Of a stretch of DNA of 64,000 nucleotides, positions 35,728 through 44,361 are shown one piece after another. Below the pieces are notes generated by a model that was not told where the DNA came from, did not search any database, and worked only from the letters and a program-made list of their open reading frames with translations. Source of the DNA: an uncultured Jannaschia sp. Lineage in GTDB: Bacteria > Pseudomonadota > Alphaproteobacteria > Rhodobacterales > Rhodobacteraceae. The stretch covers positions 248,001-312,000 of the forward strand of contig CANLTZ010000004.1 of the NCBI GenBank assembly GCA_947494145.1, given 5' to 3'. Every line of letters begins with the position of its first letter. Position 1 is the stretch's first letter. The translations under genes and the position numbers were made by a program.

Positions 35728-37362
35728 TCAGGCCGTCACCGGGCGCGTGGCCCCGACGCGGCGATCCTCCAGGATCAAGTCAGAGGCTTTTTCTCCGATC
35801 ATGATCGCAGGGGCATTGGTGTTGCCCGAGACGATTTCGGGCATGATCGAGCAATCGGCAACCCGCAGCCTGTCGATGCCGTGGACACGCAGCCGCGCAT
35901 CCACCACCGCATCACTGCCCGACCCCATCTTGCAGGTGCCGGTCGGATGATAGATCGAGACGGAGTTGTTGCGCGCCCAATTCAGCGTGCCATCATAATC
36001 ATCCATGGCGAGGTCGGCACTGGGCCGAAATTCTTCGGCGATCTTAGCGTCCAGTGGCGCGGTGCGCGCGATGCGCCGCGCGATTTTGACGCCTTCCACC
36101 AGGGTCCGGCAATCGGTCTCGGTCGCAAGATAACCGGGATGAATGGTCGGATAGATGCGGATATCTGGCGACGCCAACCGGATTTCACCCCGGCTTTCGG
36201 GGCGCAATTGGCAGACCGACATGGTGAAGGCCGAAAACGGGTGGACGCCTTCGCCGGGGCTGTCGGCCGACCAGGGTTGGATGTGGAACTGGATGTCGGG
36301 CGTGGCCACATGGTCGCCGGTGCGCAGAAAACCCGTGGCCAGGCTGGCGGCCATGGTCATAGGGCCCGCGCGGAACATGGCATATTTCAGGGCGATGCGG
36401 GCTTGATTGAACAGGCTGCGGACTTCGTCGTTCAGCGTGGGTTCATTGCATTTGAAGACCAACCGCGCCTGCAAGTGATCCTGCAGGTTCTTGCCCACGC
36501 CCGGCAAGTCGCGGATCACGTCGATGCCATGCTCCTGCAACTGAGTACCTTCGCCGAGGCCTGAGCACATTAGCACCTGCGGCGACCCTATGGCGCCTGA
36601 CGACACGATGACCTCGGCCCTGGTCCGAACGGTATGGGTCTTGCCCGCCTGGTCGCGGTAGATCACACCTGTGGCGCGCCCGTCCTCGATTAGGATCTTC
36701 TGCGTCTGGGCATGGGTTACGATCTTGAGGTTTTCACGACCCTTCGCAGGCTTCAGGAACGCCACGGCGCTGGAACAACGCCGCCCCTTTTCTGCCGTCA
36801 GTTGGAAGTAGCTGACCCCCTCCTGACTGGCCCCGTTATAGTCGGGGTTGAAGGGATAACCCGCATTCTGGGCCGCTGCGACCCAGGCGTCGCAAATGGG
36901 CCGTTGCAGCCGCATGTTCGACACGGCCAGCGTTCCTTGATCACCGTGGAAATCGTCTGCCCCCCGCTCCTGCTTTTCGGAGCGTTTGAACAGCGGCAGC
37001 ACGTCGTCCCAGCCCCAGCCCGCATTGCCCATCTGTCGCCAGCGATCATAATCTGCGGGTTGGCCGCGCACGTAGAGCAATCCGTTCAGCGATGACGATC
37101 CGCCCAGAACCTTGCCACGCGGCCAGTCCAATTGCCGCCCGTTCAGGCCGGGATCGGGCTCCGTCCGGTAGCACCAGTCGACGGCCGGGTTGTGCATCGT
37201 CTTGAAGTAGCCGACGGGGATGTGGATCCAGGGGTTCCAGTCACGGCCACCTGCTTCCAGCAGGACGACTTTGATCGACGAATCGGCAGACAAGCGATTG
37301 GCCAACACGCACCCTGCTGACCCGGCCCCGACGATCACATAATCCGCTGAGACCTCCGACAT
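35728..37362 (-). CDS. iseJ: GMC oxidoreductase, probable isethionate dehydrogenase
   Basis: This is an FAD-dependent alcohol dehydrogenase of 544 residues. The FAD motif [18 protein letters not shown] is at the N-terminus, GGSSSLNGLLYVRG follows, and HPTGTCKMG near the C-terminus holds the catalytic His. Sequence alone would also allow a choline-type dehydrogenase. The neighbours (xsc, a TRAP transporter and an IclR regulator) match the known isethionate loci in which IseJ oxidises isethionate to sulfoacetaldehyde. The start is set at ATG 37362, preceded by GGAG; the longer open frame has no supporting signal. It diverges from the transporter genes. Confidence 0.85.
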   Translation of the reverse strand: MSEVSADYVIVGAGSAGCVLANRLSADSSIKVVLLEAGGRDWNPWIHIPVGYFKTMHNPAVDWCYRTEPDPGLNGRQLDWPRGKVLGGSSSLNGLLYVRGQPADYDRWRQMGNAGWGWDDVLPLFKRSEKQERGADDFHGDQGTLAVSNMRLQRPICDAWVAAAQNAGYPFNPDYNGASQEGVSYFQLTAEKGRRCSSAVAFLKPAKGRENLKIVTHAQTQKILIEDGRATGVIYRDQAGKTHTVRTRAEVIVSSGAIGSPQVLMCSGLGEGTQLQEHGIDVIRDLPGVGKNLQDHLQARLVFKCNEPTLNDEVRSLFNQARIALKYAMFRAGPMTMAASLATGFLRTGDHVATPDIQFHIQPWSADSPGEGVHPFSAFTMSVCQLRPESRGEIRLASPDIRIYPTIHPGYLATETDCRTLVEGVKIARRIARTAPLDAKIAEEFRPSADLAMDDYDGTLNWARNNSVSIYHPTGTCKMGSGSDAVVDARLRVHGIDRLRVADCSIMPEIVSGNTNAPAIMIGEKASDLILEDRRVGATRPVTA

Positions 37363-37402
37363 TTTCTGGCCGCTCCGTGGAACTGTGTATGGTTGGGGAA
37401 GA

Positions 37403-37436
37403 ATTGTCTTGCCAGACTGATCATATGGTGAGCAAT
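37403..37436. promoter_or_regulatory. Candidate IclR-type operator in the divergent iseJ/iseK promoter
   Basis: An imperfect inverted repeat (ATTGTCTTGCCA and TGGTGAGCAAT around an 11-nt spacer) lies midway between the divergent dehydrogenase and TRAP genes. IclR proteins often bind such sites. The symmetry is imperfect and the assignment is tentative. Confidence 0.35.
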
Positions 37437-37482
37437 AATGAGACCGCAAGTATCAATTTTGCGCATTTGGGAGGATGAACAA

Positions 37483-38718
37483 ATGAAGGCTGCAAGGGCC
37501 CTAAGCCAGGTATCGCGTCGCGACCTGCTGAAACTGACCGGTACATACGGGATGTCGTCCGTGATCATGGGCGCGGCGACACTGACGGGTGCGGTGACGC
37601 TTCCGTCACTGGCGCGCGCTGCTGAATCGACCTACGAGAAGCGCTTCGCAAATGAGCCCAAGCACACGCTCAAGATGGGCGCGTCCGGCTTCAACACCCG
37701 CAACCTTCTGATCGAACGCGCCGGTGTTCTGGAATTCGCCCGCGACTTGGAGGAGCGGACCGAGGGCGAAATTCGCATCGAATTCATCGGCGACAACCAG
37801 ATCTGTGGCCAGCTCAACTGTGCCGAGAAGGCCCAGCTTGGCGTGGTGGACATGTATGCCGCCTCGACCCAGAACTCGGCGGGTGCCGTGCCTTATCTGA
37901 ACGTGCTGGATTATGCCTATATGTTCCCCAGCCGGGCGGCGCAGTATTACTTCCTCTACAGCCCCGCCTCGCAAACGATGCTGCGCGACCCGTTGGAAAA
38001 GCGCCACGGTCTGAAATTCCTCTTCAGCCATTGCGAATTGCGCGGTTTGCAGATGGGCCAGTCTTTCGCCGACAAACCCACGGTCACCAAGCTGGAAGAG
38101 CTGTTCGGCACCCGCAACCGTGTGACGGGCACGCAGCTGGGCCGCATCGCCATGCAGCTTCTGAACCTTAACCCGACGCCCATCGCCTGGGAAGAAACAC
38201 TGGACGGTCTCCGCCAGGGCCTAGTCGACGGGGCCGAAACCTGGGCCTCCGCCGTGGCCTATGCCAACATGTCGCCGGTGGTCAGCCAATCGGTCGATTT
38301 GCGCTTCTTCTGCGGCACCGAGCATACCGGCATGTCCGCTGAGAAGTTCGACAGCCTGGAGCCGCATCTGCAAGACGCCATCATGGAATCCGCCTACTTG
38401 GCGCAGGTCCATGTCCAGGCCGCCAACGAAGCCGCTTTGGTCAACACAGTCGGCTATTCGGACCCGATCCTGCCCGGCACGATCTTCGCCGAAAACGATG
38501 TGCGCGTGTCCTTCTTGGCCGATGACCAAATCAAGATGGCCGAGGAAATGTGCTCGCCCGAGTTCAACCCCGACCCGTGGGAGCAATGGCGCGAGCGGAT
38601 CAATGGCTGGCAGGGTGGCGCGGATACCTATCAGGAGATCTACAACGTCGCCCGCGAAATTCCGGCCGATATGAAAGCCGAGAATGTCGAGCCGCGCCGC
38701 TGGTGGCGCTCGGTCTGA
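37483..38718 (+). CDS. iseK: TRAP transporter substrate-binding protein, probable isethionate
   Basis: This periplasmic binding protein of the DctP class has 411 residues. The N-terminus has a twin-arginine signal (SRRDLLKLTGTYGMSS), then a hydrophobic stretch ending near ARAAE. The fold markers GRIAMQLLNLNPTPIAW and ETLDGLRQGLVDGAETWAS match TRAP binding proteins. The ATG at 37483 has GGGAGGATG upstream. It heads the transporter operon with DctQ, DctM and IclR genes and diverges from the dehydrogenase-xsc operon; isethionate is inferred from that context. Confidence 0.85.
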   Translation: MKAARALSQVSRRDLLKLTGTYGMSSVIMGAATLTGAVTLPSLARAAESTYEKRFANEPKHTLKMGASGFNTRNLLIERAGVLEFARDLEERTEGEIRIEFIGDNQICGQLNCAEKAQLGVVDMYAASTQNSAGAVPYLNVLDYAYMFPSRAAQYYFLYSPASQTMLRDPLEKRHGLKFLFSHCELRGLQMGQSFADKPTVTKLEELFGTRNRVTGTQLGRIAMQLLNLNPTPIAWEETLDGLRQGLVDGAETWASAVAYANMSPVVSQSVDLRFFCGTEHTGMSAEKFDSLEPHLQDAIMESAYLAQVHVQAANEAALVNTVGYSDPILPGTIFAENDVRVSFLADDQIKMAEEMCSPEFNPDPWEQWRERINGWQGGADTYQEIYNVAREIPADMKAENVEPRRWWRSV

Positions 38719-38819
38719 TTTGAAACCAGGCCAGTCTTGGCGAAGGGCGGCGCAAGATCGCCCTTCGACCCGTCAGCGCATCCCAAACGCGCTGATCCAC
38801 GAACAAGGGAGTGCCTGAC

Positions 38820-39488
38820 ATGGGCAACTGGTTCGCCGGAGCGGGCGAGATCTTCGCCGCACTGTTCTCCAACGATGCTTTCATGGTCCGCCAAGCCCTG
38901 CGGGAGCCCGCGGCTTGGCCCATCGGCCTGATCGTCACGATCCTGGGTGGACTGGTCTTCTATGCCCTCTACCGCGCCATTCCCTGGGTGGAGCGTAAGC
39001 TGGAACCCACCATCATGGTGACCTCATATCTTATGATCGGGGGCATCATCTTCGTGGAGGTCATCCGCCGCTTCACCTTTGGGCAACAGGCGCCCTGGTC
39101 CACGACCATCCCGCCCTTCTTGTTCCTTATCATGACGTGGGTGGGGTGCAGCTATAACGTCAAGCTGCGCACGCACTTGGCCTTCGCCGAATTTCGCACG
39201 GCCCTGCCGCGTGCCGGGCAGATGGCGTGCCTGACGATGGATGCGATCCTTTGGATCGGGTTTTCCTGGGTCGTGATCGTGACCTCGTCGCGTATGGTCG
39301 CCAACTCTGCCTCGAACTTCCAGATCATGCTGGGCACGGACAATGTGCTGCAATGGTGGTTCCTCGTCTCGGTCCCCCTGGCCTTCCTGATGTTAGCGGG
39401 CCGCGTGATCGAGAACTGGGTGGACGATTACCGAAACTACAAGTCGGGCGCGCCCCTTATCGAACAAGCCGTGATCGGGGCCGACTGA
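38820..39488 (+). CDS. iseL: TRAP transporter small permease (DctQ type)
   Basis: This is a four-helix membrane protein of 222 residues, the small subunit of a TRAP importer. Segments such as PIGLIVTILGGLVFYALYRA, TSYLMIGGIIFVEVIRRFTF and LCIV-like later spans are hydrophobic, and the conserved NVKLRTHLAF region is present. The ATG at 38820 is preceded by AAGGGAG. It ends 1 nt before the large permease gene. Confidence 0.88.
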   Translation: MGNWFAGAGEIFAALFSNDAFMVRQALREPAAWPIGLIVTILGGLVFYALYRAIPWVERKLEPTIMVTSYLMIGGIIFVEVIRRFTFGQQAPWSTTIPPFLFLIMTWVGCSYNVKLRTHLAFAEFRTALPRAGQMACLTMDAILWIGFSWVVIVTSSRMVANSASNFQIMLGTDNVLQWWFLVSVPLAFLMLAGRVIENWVDDYRNYKSGAPLIEQAVIGAD

Positions 39489-39489
39489 C

Positions 39490-40851
39490 ATGACCGACGG
39501 CAACATCATCACCCTCATTTCCATCGGTGTGACCATCCTCTTCATGATGGGCACCCCGGTCTTCCTGGTCATCGGCTACTGGGTCATCGGCATGTCCTTC
39601 GTGTTGGGCCTGCCGCTGGACAATATCGGCGCTGCTTTGGCGGATGTCTTCACCGACGGCTTCGCCCTTTTGGCCATGCCGCTGTTCATCCTGACGGGGG
39701 ACCTGATCAACCGCTCGGGCATCGCGCGACGGCTGTCGGACTTCGCCTATGCGTGCCTCGGCTGGATCCGGGGCGGGCTGGCCATGGCGTCCCTGGGCGC
39801 TTGCGGGCTATTTGCCGCCATTTCGGGCTCAAACTCGGCGACCACGGCCACGATTGGGTCCATGCTGCATCCCGAAATGGTCAAAGGCGGCTATGACGAA
39901 CGTTTTTCGGCGGCCACGGCGGCGGCGGGCGGCACAGTGGGCATCATCATCCCGCCATCGATCATCTTCATCGTCTACGGCTTCCTGATGAACTTGCCGA
40001 TTTCTGACCTGTTTGTGGCGGGTATCATTCCCGGGGCACTGATGGTTGGCGCCATGATGTTCGCCTGCTGGATTATCTGCACCATGAACGGTTGGGGCTA
40101 TCTGATCGCGCTGAGCCCGCTGCGCGTGCTCAAGACCGGCCTGGGCGCCTGGTTGGGGTTCTTCGCCATCGGTTTGGTGCTTTGGGGCATCTACACGGGC
40201 AAGTTTTCCCCGACCGAGGCGGCGGGTGTCACCGTGGGCTTCTGCGTGCTGGTGGGCTTCATCTGCCTCGCCATCAACAAGCTGACCCGGCACGAGGAAG
40301 AGGCACCGCTTGAAGACCGATCAGTCGCGGAAATGCTGGTGGTGCGCGGCTTCGGCCCGCTTGAGTTGCCGTCGATCACCATGCGGTCGTCGCAGATAAC
40401 CGGTATCCTGGCCCCGCTGATCGCGGTGTCGGTGGTGATGCAGCAGATCCTGTCGGTGCTGGGCGCGCAGCAGATCATCGGCGATTTTGTGACCTCTATG
40501 GGCGGCTATTACGCCATCCTGTTCACGGCCATGGCCATCGTCTTCGTCTGCGGCATGGTTCTGGAAAGCCTGCCGGTGACGATCATCCTGGCCCCGATCC
40601 TGGCACCCATCGCCCATTCCGTCGGGGTGGAGCCTGTGCAATTCGCGGTCATCTTCCTGGTCGGCGCGTCCATCGGGTTTATCACGCCGCCTTACGGCTT
40701 GAATCTGTATGTGGCGTCTGGTGTGACCGGCGTGCCGTATTTCCGCCTGTTGCGCTATACATGGCCCTATCTGCTGGCCTTGATCACGGTATGGATCATC
40801 GTGGCGTTGGTGCCGCAGCTCTCGACGGCATTGCTTCCGGATAACCTGTAG
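39490..40851 (+). CDS. iseM: TRAP transporter large permease (DctM type)
   Basis: This is the large membrane subunit of the TRAP importer, 453 residues and about twelve hydrophobic segments. The family blocks FALLAMPLFILTGDLINRSG, GLFAAISGSNSATTATIGSM and GTVGIIIPPSIIFIVYGF are clear. It uses an ion gradient to bring the bound acid into the cytoplasm. It completes the set with the binding protein and small permease. Confidence 0.92.
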   Translation: MTDGNIITLISIGVTILFMMGTPVFLVIGYWVIGMSFVLGLPLDNIGAALADVFTDGFALLAMPLFILTGDLINRSGIARRLSDFAYACLGWIRGGLAMASLGACGLFAAISGSNSATTATIGSMLHPEMVKGGYDERFSAATAAAGGTVGIIIPPSIIFIVYGFLMNLPISDLFVAGIIPGALMVGAMMFACWIICTMNGWGYLIALSPLRVLKTGLGAWLGFFAIGLVLWGIYTGKFSPTEAAGVTVGFCVLVGFICLAINKLTRHEEEAPLEDRSVAEMLVVRGFGPLELPSITMRSSQITGILAPLIAVSVVMQQILSVLGAQQIIGDFVTSMGGYYAILFTAMAIVFVCGMVLESLPVTIILAPILAPIAHSVGVEPVQFAVIFLVGASIGFITPPYGLNLYVASGVTGVPYFRLLRYTWPYLLALITVWIIVALVPQLSTALLPDNL

Positions 40852-40859
40852 GTGACCCA

Positions 40860-41648
40860 ATGGACGGGGAGACCGCGCGCGAGACCATTCCAACCAATCT
40901 GAGGCTTCTTCTGGTCCTTGAAGAAGTCGCCAAGGTCGGTGTCCCCGTCACGCCCACGGAAATCAACGCCAAGCTGGCGCTGCCCAAGCCCACCATCCAC
41001 CGGCTGTTCGCCACCTTGGAGGAGGAAGGGTTTTTGCAGCGCGACATGGATGGGCGCAGCTATTCGCCCGGGCCCCGGATGCGGCGGCTGGCAGGCGGGA
41101 TCCTGTCCTCGCTGCGCATCCGCACCGCGCGCCAGGCCGTACTGCGGCGGCTGAGCCGCGAGATCGGAGAGACCTGCAACATCGCGCTGCCCGACCGCGA
41201 CGCGATGATCTATCTGGAACGGGTGGAAACCGAGTGGCCGCTGCGCATCCAACTGCCCCAAGGCACGCGCGTGCCGTTTCATTGCACGGCCAGCGGCAAG
41301 ATGTATCTGAGCTCGCTCACCAAGCGGCATCTGGATCGCTACCTTGCGGCGGCGGACTTGGCGGAACAGACGCCCAACACCATTACCGACGTGGAAGCCC
41401 TGCGCGCTGAAATCGAGGGGATTGCTGGGCGAGGATATTCCTTGGACCGTGAAGAGTTCATGCAGAACATGGTGGCCCTGGCCGTCCCGATCCTGGATCC
41501 GAACGGGCGGTTGATGGCCACCCTGTCGTTCCACGCACCAACGCAGCGTTTCGATGCCGCGCGGTCCCTCGCACATCTGGACGACCTGCGGCGCGCTGCT
41601 TCTGATCTGGGGCAATTGGTGGAGGCGGAGCTTTCGGATGACGGGTAG
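40860..41648 (+). CDS. iseR: IclR-family transcriptional regulator
   Basis: This 262-residue regulator has a winged-helix N-terminus (VPVTPTEINAKLALPKPTIH, LFATLEEEGFLQRD) and an IclR effector domain (RLSREIGETCNIALPDRDAM, VPFHCTASGKMYLSSL). It follows the TRAP permease by 8 nt and probably controls both divergent operons of the isethionate locus; IclR-type regulators occur in characterised ise loci. The name iseR is by context. Confidence 0.85.
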   Translation: MDGETARETIPTNLRLLLVLEEVAKVGVPVTPTEINAKLALPKPTIHRLFATLEEEGFLQRDMDGRSYSPGPRMRRLAGGILSSLRIRTARQAVLRRLSREIGETCNIALPDRDAMIYLERVETEWPLRIQLPQGTRVPFHCTASGKMYLSSLTKRHLDRYLAAADLAEQTPNTITDVEALRAEIEGIAGRGYSLDREEFMQNMVALAVPILDPNGRLMATLSFHAPTQRFDAARSLAHLDDLRRAASDLGQLVEAELSDDG

Positions 41649-41650
41649 CG

Positions 41651-41666
41651 AGGTGCCGCGGCACCT
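41651..41666. terminator. Perfect palindrome after the IclR gene
   Basis: AGGTGCCGCGGCACCT begins 3 bp after the stop codon and can fold as a hairpin, but no T-run follows. It could be a weak terminator or a 3'-end stabiliser for the TRAP transcript. Confidence 0.4.
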
Positions 41667-41713
41667 ACGAAGCCATTTGATCTGACTCTGCGGCTGTGTA
41701 GCGGTCCGGCAAA

Positions 41714-41777
41714 GGGGGGCCAGCCCCCGTCCCGGCAAGCCGGGACTCCCCCCGGAGTATTTTGGCCAGGATGAAAG
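41714..41777 (+). repeat. Interspersed palindromic repeat R1, copy B
   Basis: GGGGGGCCAGCCCCC, an inserted GC-rich hairpin (GTCCCGGCAAGCCGGGAC), then CCCGGAGTATTTT and CCAGGATGAAAG. It shares its three blocks with copy A at the betB start. No gene start follows here. Confidence 0.7.
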
Positions 41778-42115
41778 GTGGATGCGCGTTGGGTGGGGGC
41801 GCATCGGTCAAAGCGTGGCGTGGGGGTGTCACCTTTACAGGGAAAGGCGCAGTTGCGTTGACTTCTGGGCGCTGTTTTCGCAGATGCGCCCCACACCAGA
41901 CGCCGAAGGAGGCGCGTGATGACTGAAGATAGCCAGATAGGGGAGACGCTCTGACAGACTGTCAGGGGTTTTCTTGCGCGTCTCCATCACGAGGGTGTTT
42001 CCCTCTTTCACCAGACATCTGACACTGTGCCCCATGGTGGGCGCGATGGTCGTAAGCGTGTTCGCCGTCCTGACCCGCGGCGAGGCGCCAGCGGCTTGAT
42101 GGAAAGGGATTTTCC

Positions 42116-44161
42116 ATGACCCATAGATTAGACACCATCCGCAATATCGGCATCATGGCCCATGTGGATGCCGGGAAGACGACGTTGACCGAACGGATCC
42201 TGTTCAATGCGGGCCGCATCCACAAGGTGGGCGATGTCCATACCGGCAATACCGAGATGGATAGCCGCGCGGTCGAGCAGGCCCATGGTATCACCATTTC
42301 AGCCGCCGCCACGGCGTTGGAATGGCGGGGCTGCGACATCACCATCATCGACACGCCCGGGCATGTTGACTTCACCATCGAGGTGGAGCGCTCGCTTCGG
42401 GTTTTGGATGGAGCTGTCGCTGTGTTTTCCGCTGTCGCCGGCGTGGAGCCGCAATCGGAGACCGTCTGGCATCAAGCCAATCGTTACGGCACGCCGCGCA
42501 TCTGTTTCGTCAACAAGATGGACAGTCTCGGCGCTGATTTCGAGGGCTGTGTGGACCAGATCCGTGACCGTTTGGGCGCGCGCCCCCTTGTGGTGCAAAT
42601 GCCCATCGGGGCGGAAGGGACGTTTGTGGGCGTGGTCGATCTGATCACGTTGCAGGCGTTGACCTGGACCGATGGCGCGCAGGCGCCGCAGAGGGGCCCG
42701 GTGCCCGAGGTGTTGCTGGCGAAGGCTGAAGCGGCCCGGCAAAAGCTGGTCGAGGACGTGGTGGATCAGGACGATGGTGCCCTTGCCCTTTATCTGGAGG
42801 GCGAGCCCATCGGGGCTGACCTGCTGACCCGTCTGGTGAGGCTGGCCTGTATCGGTGGTGCTGGCGTGCCTGTGCTGACCGGCTCGGCCTATCGCAATAT
42901 CGGGGTACAGCCGCTGATGGACGCGATTGCTGCCTATTGCCCGTCGCCGCTTGATCGCCCGGATGTGGAGGGGCGCGACCCGCAGGGCGCGCTTGTCCGG
43001 CGGGCGGCTGATGCCGATGCGCCGCTCTTGGCCCTTGTTGCCAAGACGAAGGTCACGCAGCACGGGGCGCTGTCCACCCTCCGGATCTATTCCGGGCGGT
43101 TGGACAAGGGCATGGCCGTGCTGAACGCGACCCTGAGCGAGCGGGAACGGGTGGGCCGCATCTTGCGGATGCATGCCGATGATCACACCGATCTGACGCA
43201 AGCGGAAGCGGGCGATGTGGTCGCCGTCATGGGCCTGAAATCGGTTCGGGCGGGGGACACGTTGTCTGACCCGAAGGCGCCTGTGGTGCTTGATGGGTTG
43301 GTCTGCCCCGACCCGGTGATCGAAGCCGTGGTGGAGGCCCCCGATGCCGCGTCCCAGTCGAAGCTGGGGCAGGCGCTGGCGGCCATGGCGCGTGAGGATC
43401 CGTCCTTGCGCGTGGGCTCTGACCCGGAAACCGGCCAGGTGCTGGTGGCCGGCATGGGTGAGTTGCACCTTCAGATCTGTCTGGAGGAAATCGCCACCAC
43501 CCATGGTGTCACCGCCCGGCTGGGCCAGCCGCGTGTGGCTTATCGTGAAGCCTTGACCCAACGGGTCGAGGTGGACCGGACGCTGCGCAAGCAATCGGGT
43601 GGGCCGGGGCAATATGCCCGGGTGAAACTGGTGGTAGAGCCTGCGGAGGATGTGTCTTTCGTGAGCGAGATCACCGGGGGCGCCGTGCCGACCGAGTTCA
43701 TCCCGGCCGTGGAGGCGGGGGTGCGGGCGGCCATGGGCACCGGCACCGGCCATGGCTGGCCCATGTCGGGCGCGAAGGTCAGGCTGATCGACGGGGCATT
43801 CCACCCCAATGACAGCTCGGCCACGGCGTTCGAACGGGTCGCGCGGGAGGCAACAGCAGAGGCCTTCCAGAAGGCGGGTGTCATCCTGCTGGAGCCGTTG
43901 ATGAAGGTGGATGTCACATCGCCCACGGACCATGTGGGCGCGGTGATCGGAGACCTGAACGCGCGGCGTGGCCTGATCGTCCGCTCGGAAGCAGGCAAGG
44001 CCGGGCAGGAGATCGTGGCCCATGTGCCGCTGGTCAACATGTTTGGCTATGTCGGTGCGCTGCGGTCTTTGAGCCGGGGTCGTGCCACCTTCGCCATGGT
44101 GCTGGACCATTATGGCGACGTGCCGAAGGCCATCGCGGAAGAGCTGCGTGCTGCCGTGTAA
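42116..44161 (+). CDS. fusA2: Elongation factor G paralogue
   Basis: This is a translational GTPase of 681 residues, slightly shorter than canonical EF-G. GTPase motifs are intact: AHVDAGKTT, DTPGHVDF and NKMD. The switch I segment reads EQAHGITISAAATALEW where ordinary EF-G has an ERGITITSAATT-type sequence, so Arg is replaced by His. Domains III-V continue to the end (GELHLQICLEEIATTHGV, GPGQYARVKLVVEP, GYVGALRSLSRGRATFAM). It is not in a str operon, which suggests a second copy with a special role. It ends 200 bp from the RNA-repair operon, convergent with it. The symbol is provisional. Confidence 0.9.
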   Translation: MTHRLDTIRNIGIMAHVDAGKTTLTERILFNAGRIHKVGDVHTGNTEMDSRAVEQAHGITISAAATALEWRGCDITIIDTPGHVDFTIEVERSLRVLDGAVAVFSAVAGVEPQSETVWHQANRYGTPRICFVNKMDSLGADFEGCVDQIRDRLGARPLVVQMPIGAEGTFVGVVDLITLQALTWTDGAQAPQRGPVPEVLLAKAEAARQKLVEDVVDQDDGALALYLEGEPIGADLLTRLVRLACIGGAGVPVLTGSAYRNIGVQPLMDAIAAYCPSPLDRPDVEGRDPQGALVRRAADADAPLLALVAKTKVTQHGALSTLRIYSGRLDKGMAVLNATLSERERVGRILRMHADDHTDLTQAEAGDVVAVMGLKSVRAGDTLSDPKAPVVLDGLVCPDPVIEAVVEAPDAASQSKLGQALAAMAREDPSLRVGSDPETGQVLVAGMGELHLQICLEEIATTHGVTARLGQPRVAYREALTQRVEVDRTLRKQSGGPGQYARVKLVVEPAEDVSFVSEITGGAVPTEFIPAVEAGVRAAMGTGTGHGWPMSGAKVRLIDGAFHPNDSSATAFERVAREATAEAFQKAGVILLEPLMKVDVTSPTDHVGAVIGDLNARRGLIVRSEAGKAGQEIVAHVPLVNMFGYVGALRSLSRGRATFAMVLDHYGDVPKAIAEELRAAV

Positions 44162-44242
44162 AGGAAGAGGTCAGGCGGCCCGGGGACGGGTCGCCTGATT
44201 TCGTGTTTGGGGGGTGATGAACGGTCATTTTCCCCGCATAAC

Positions 44243-44312
44243 TTTGGACCGGAATCAAGCCCGAAGGGCACCAGCCCACCCCCGGGTCGCCCCCCGCCCG
44301 TCGATAGACCGG
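44243..44312 (+). repeat. Interspersed repeat R2, copy B
   Basis: TTTGGACCGGAATCAAGCCC with AAGGGCACC, then about 30 bp of GC-rich sequence, then CCGTCGATAGACCGG. The first block matches copy A at 12291-12338 directly; the last block matches it in the opposite relative orientation. It fills the gap between the convergent fusA2 and pnkp genes. Confidence 0.65.
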
Positions 44313-44361
44313 CTTGCACTTTTGGATGCCGTTTCGGTCCATTCGATGGGGGCGACACTCG

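Larger units (their letters stand above)
41649..42115. other. Intergenic region with palindrome and repeat
   Basis: This stretch holds a perfect 16-bp palindrome directly after the IclR stop and copy B of repeat R1. The remainder up to the EF-G gene shows no coding frame I can support; it should contain the promoter of that gene. Confidence 0.5.

Noticed and set aside
42299-44110. A 603-residue minus-strand open frame
   Set aside because: It is antisense to the EF-G paralogue and is rich in His, Arg and Gln with no domain.
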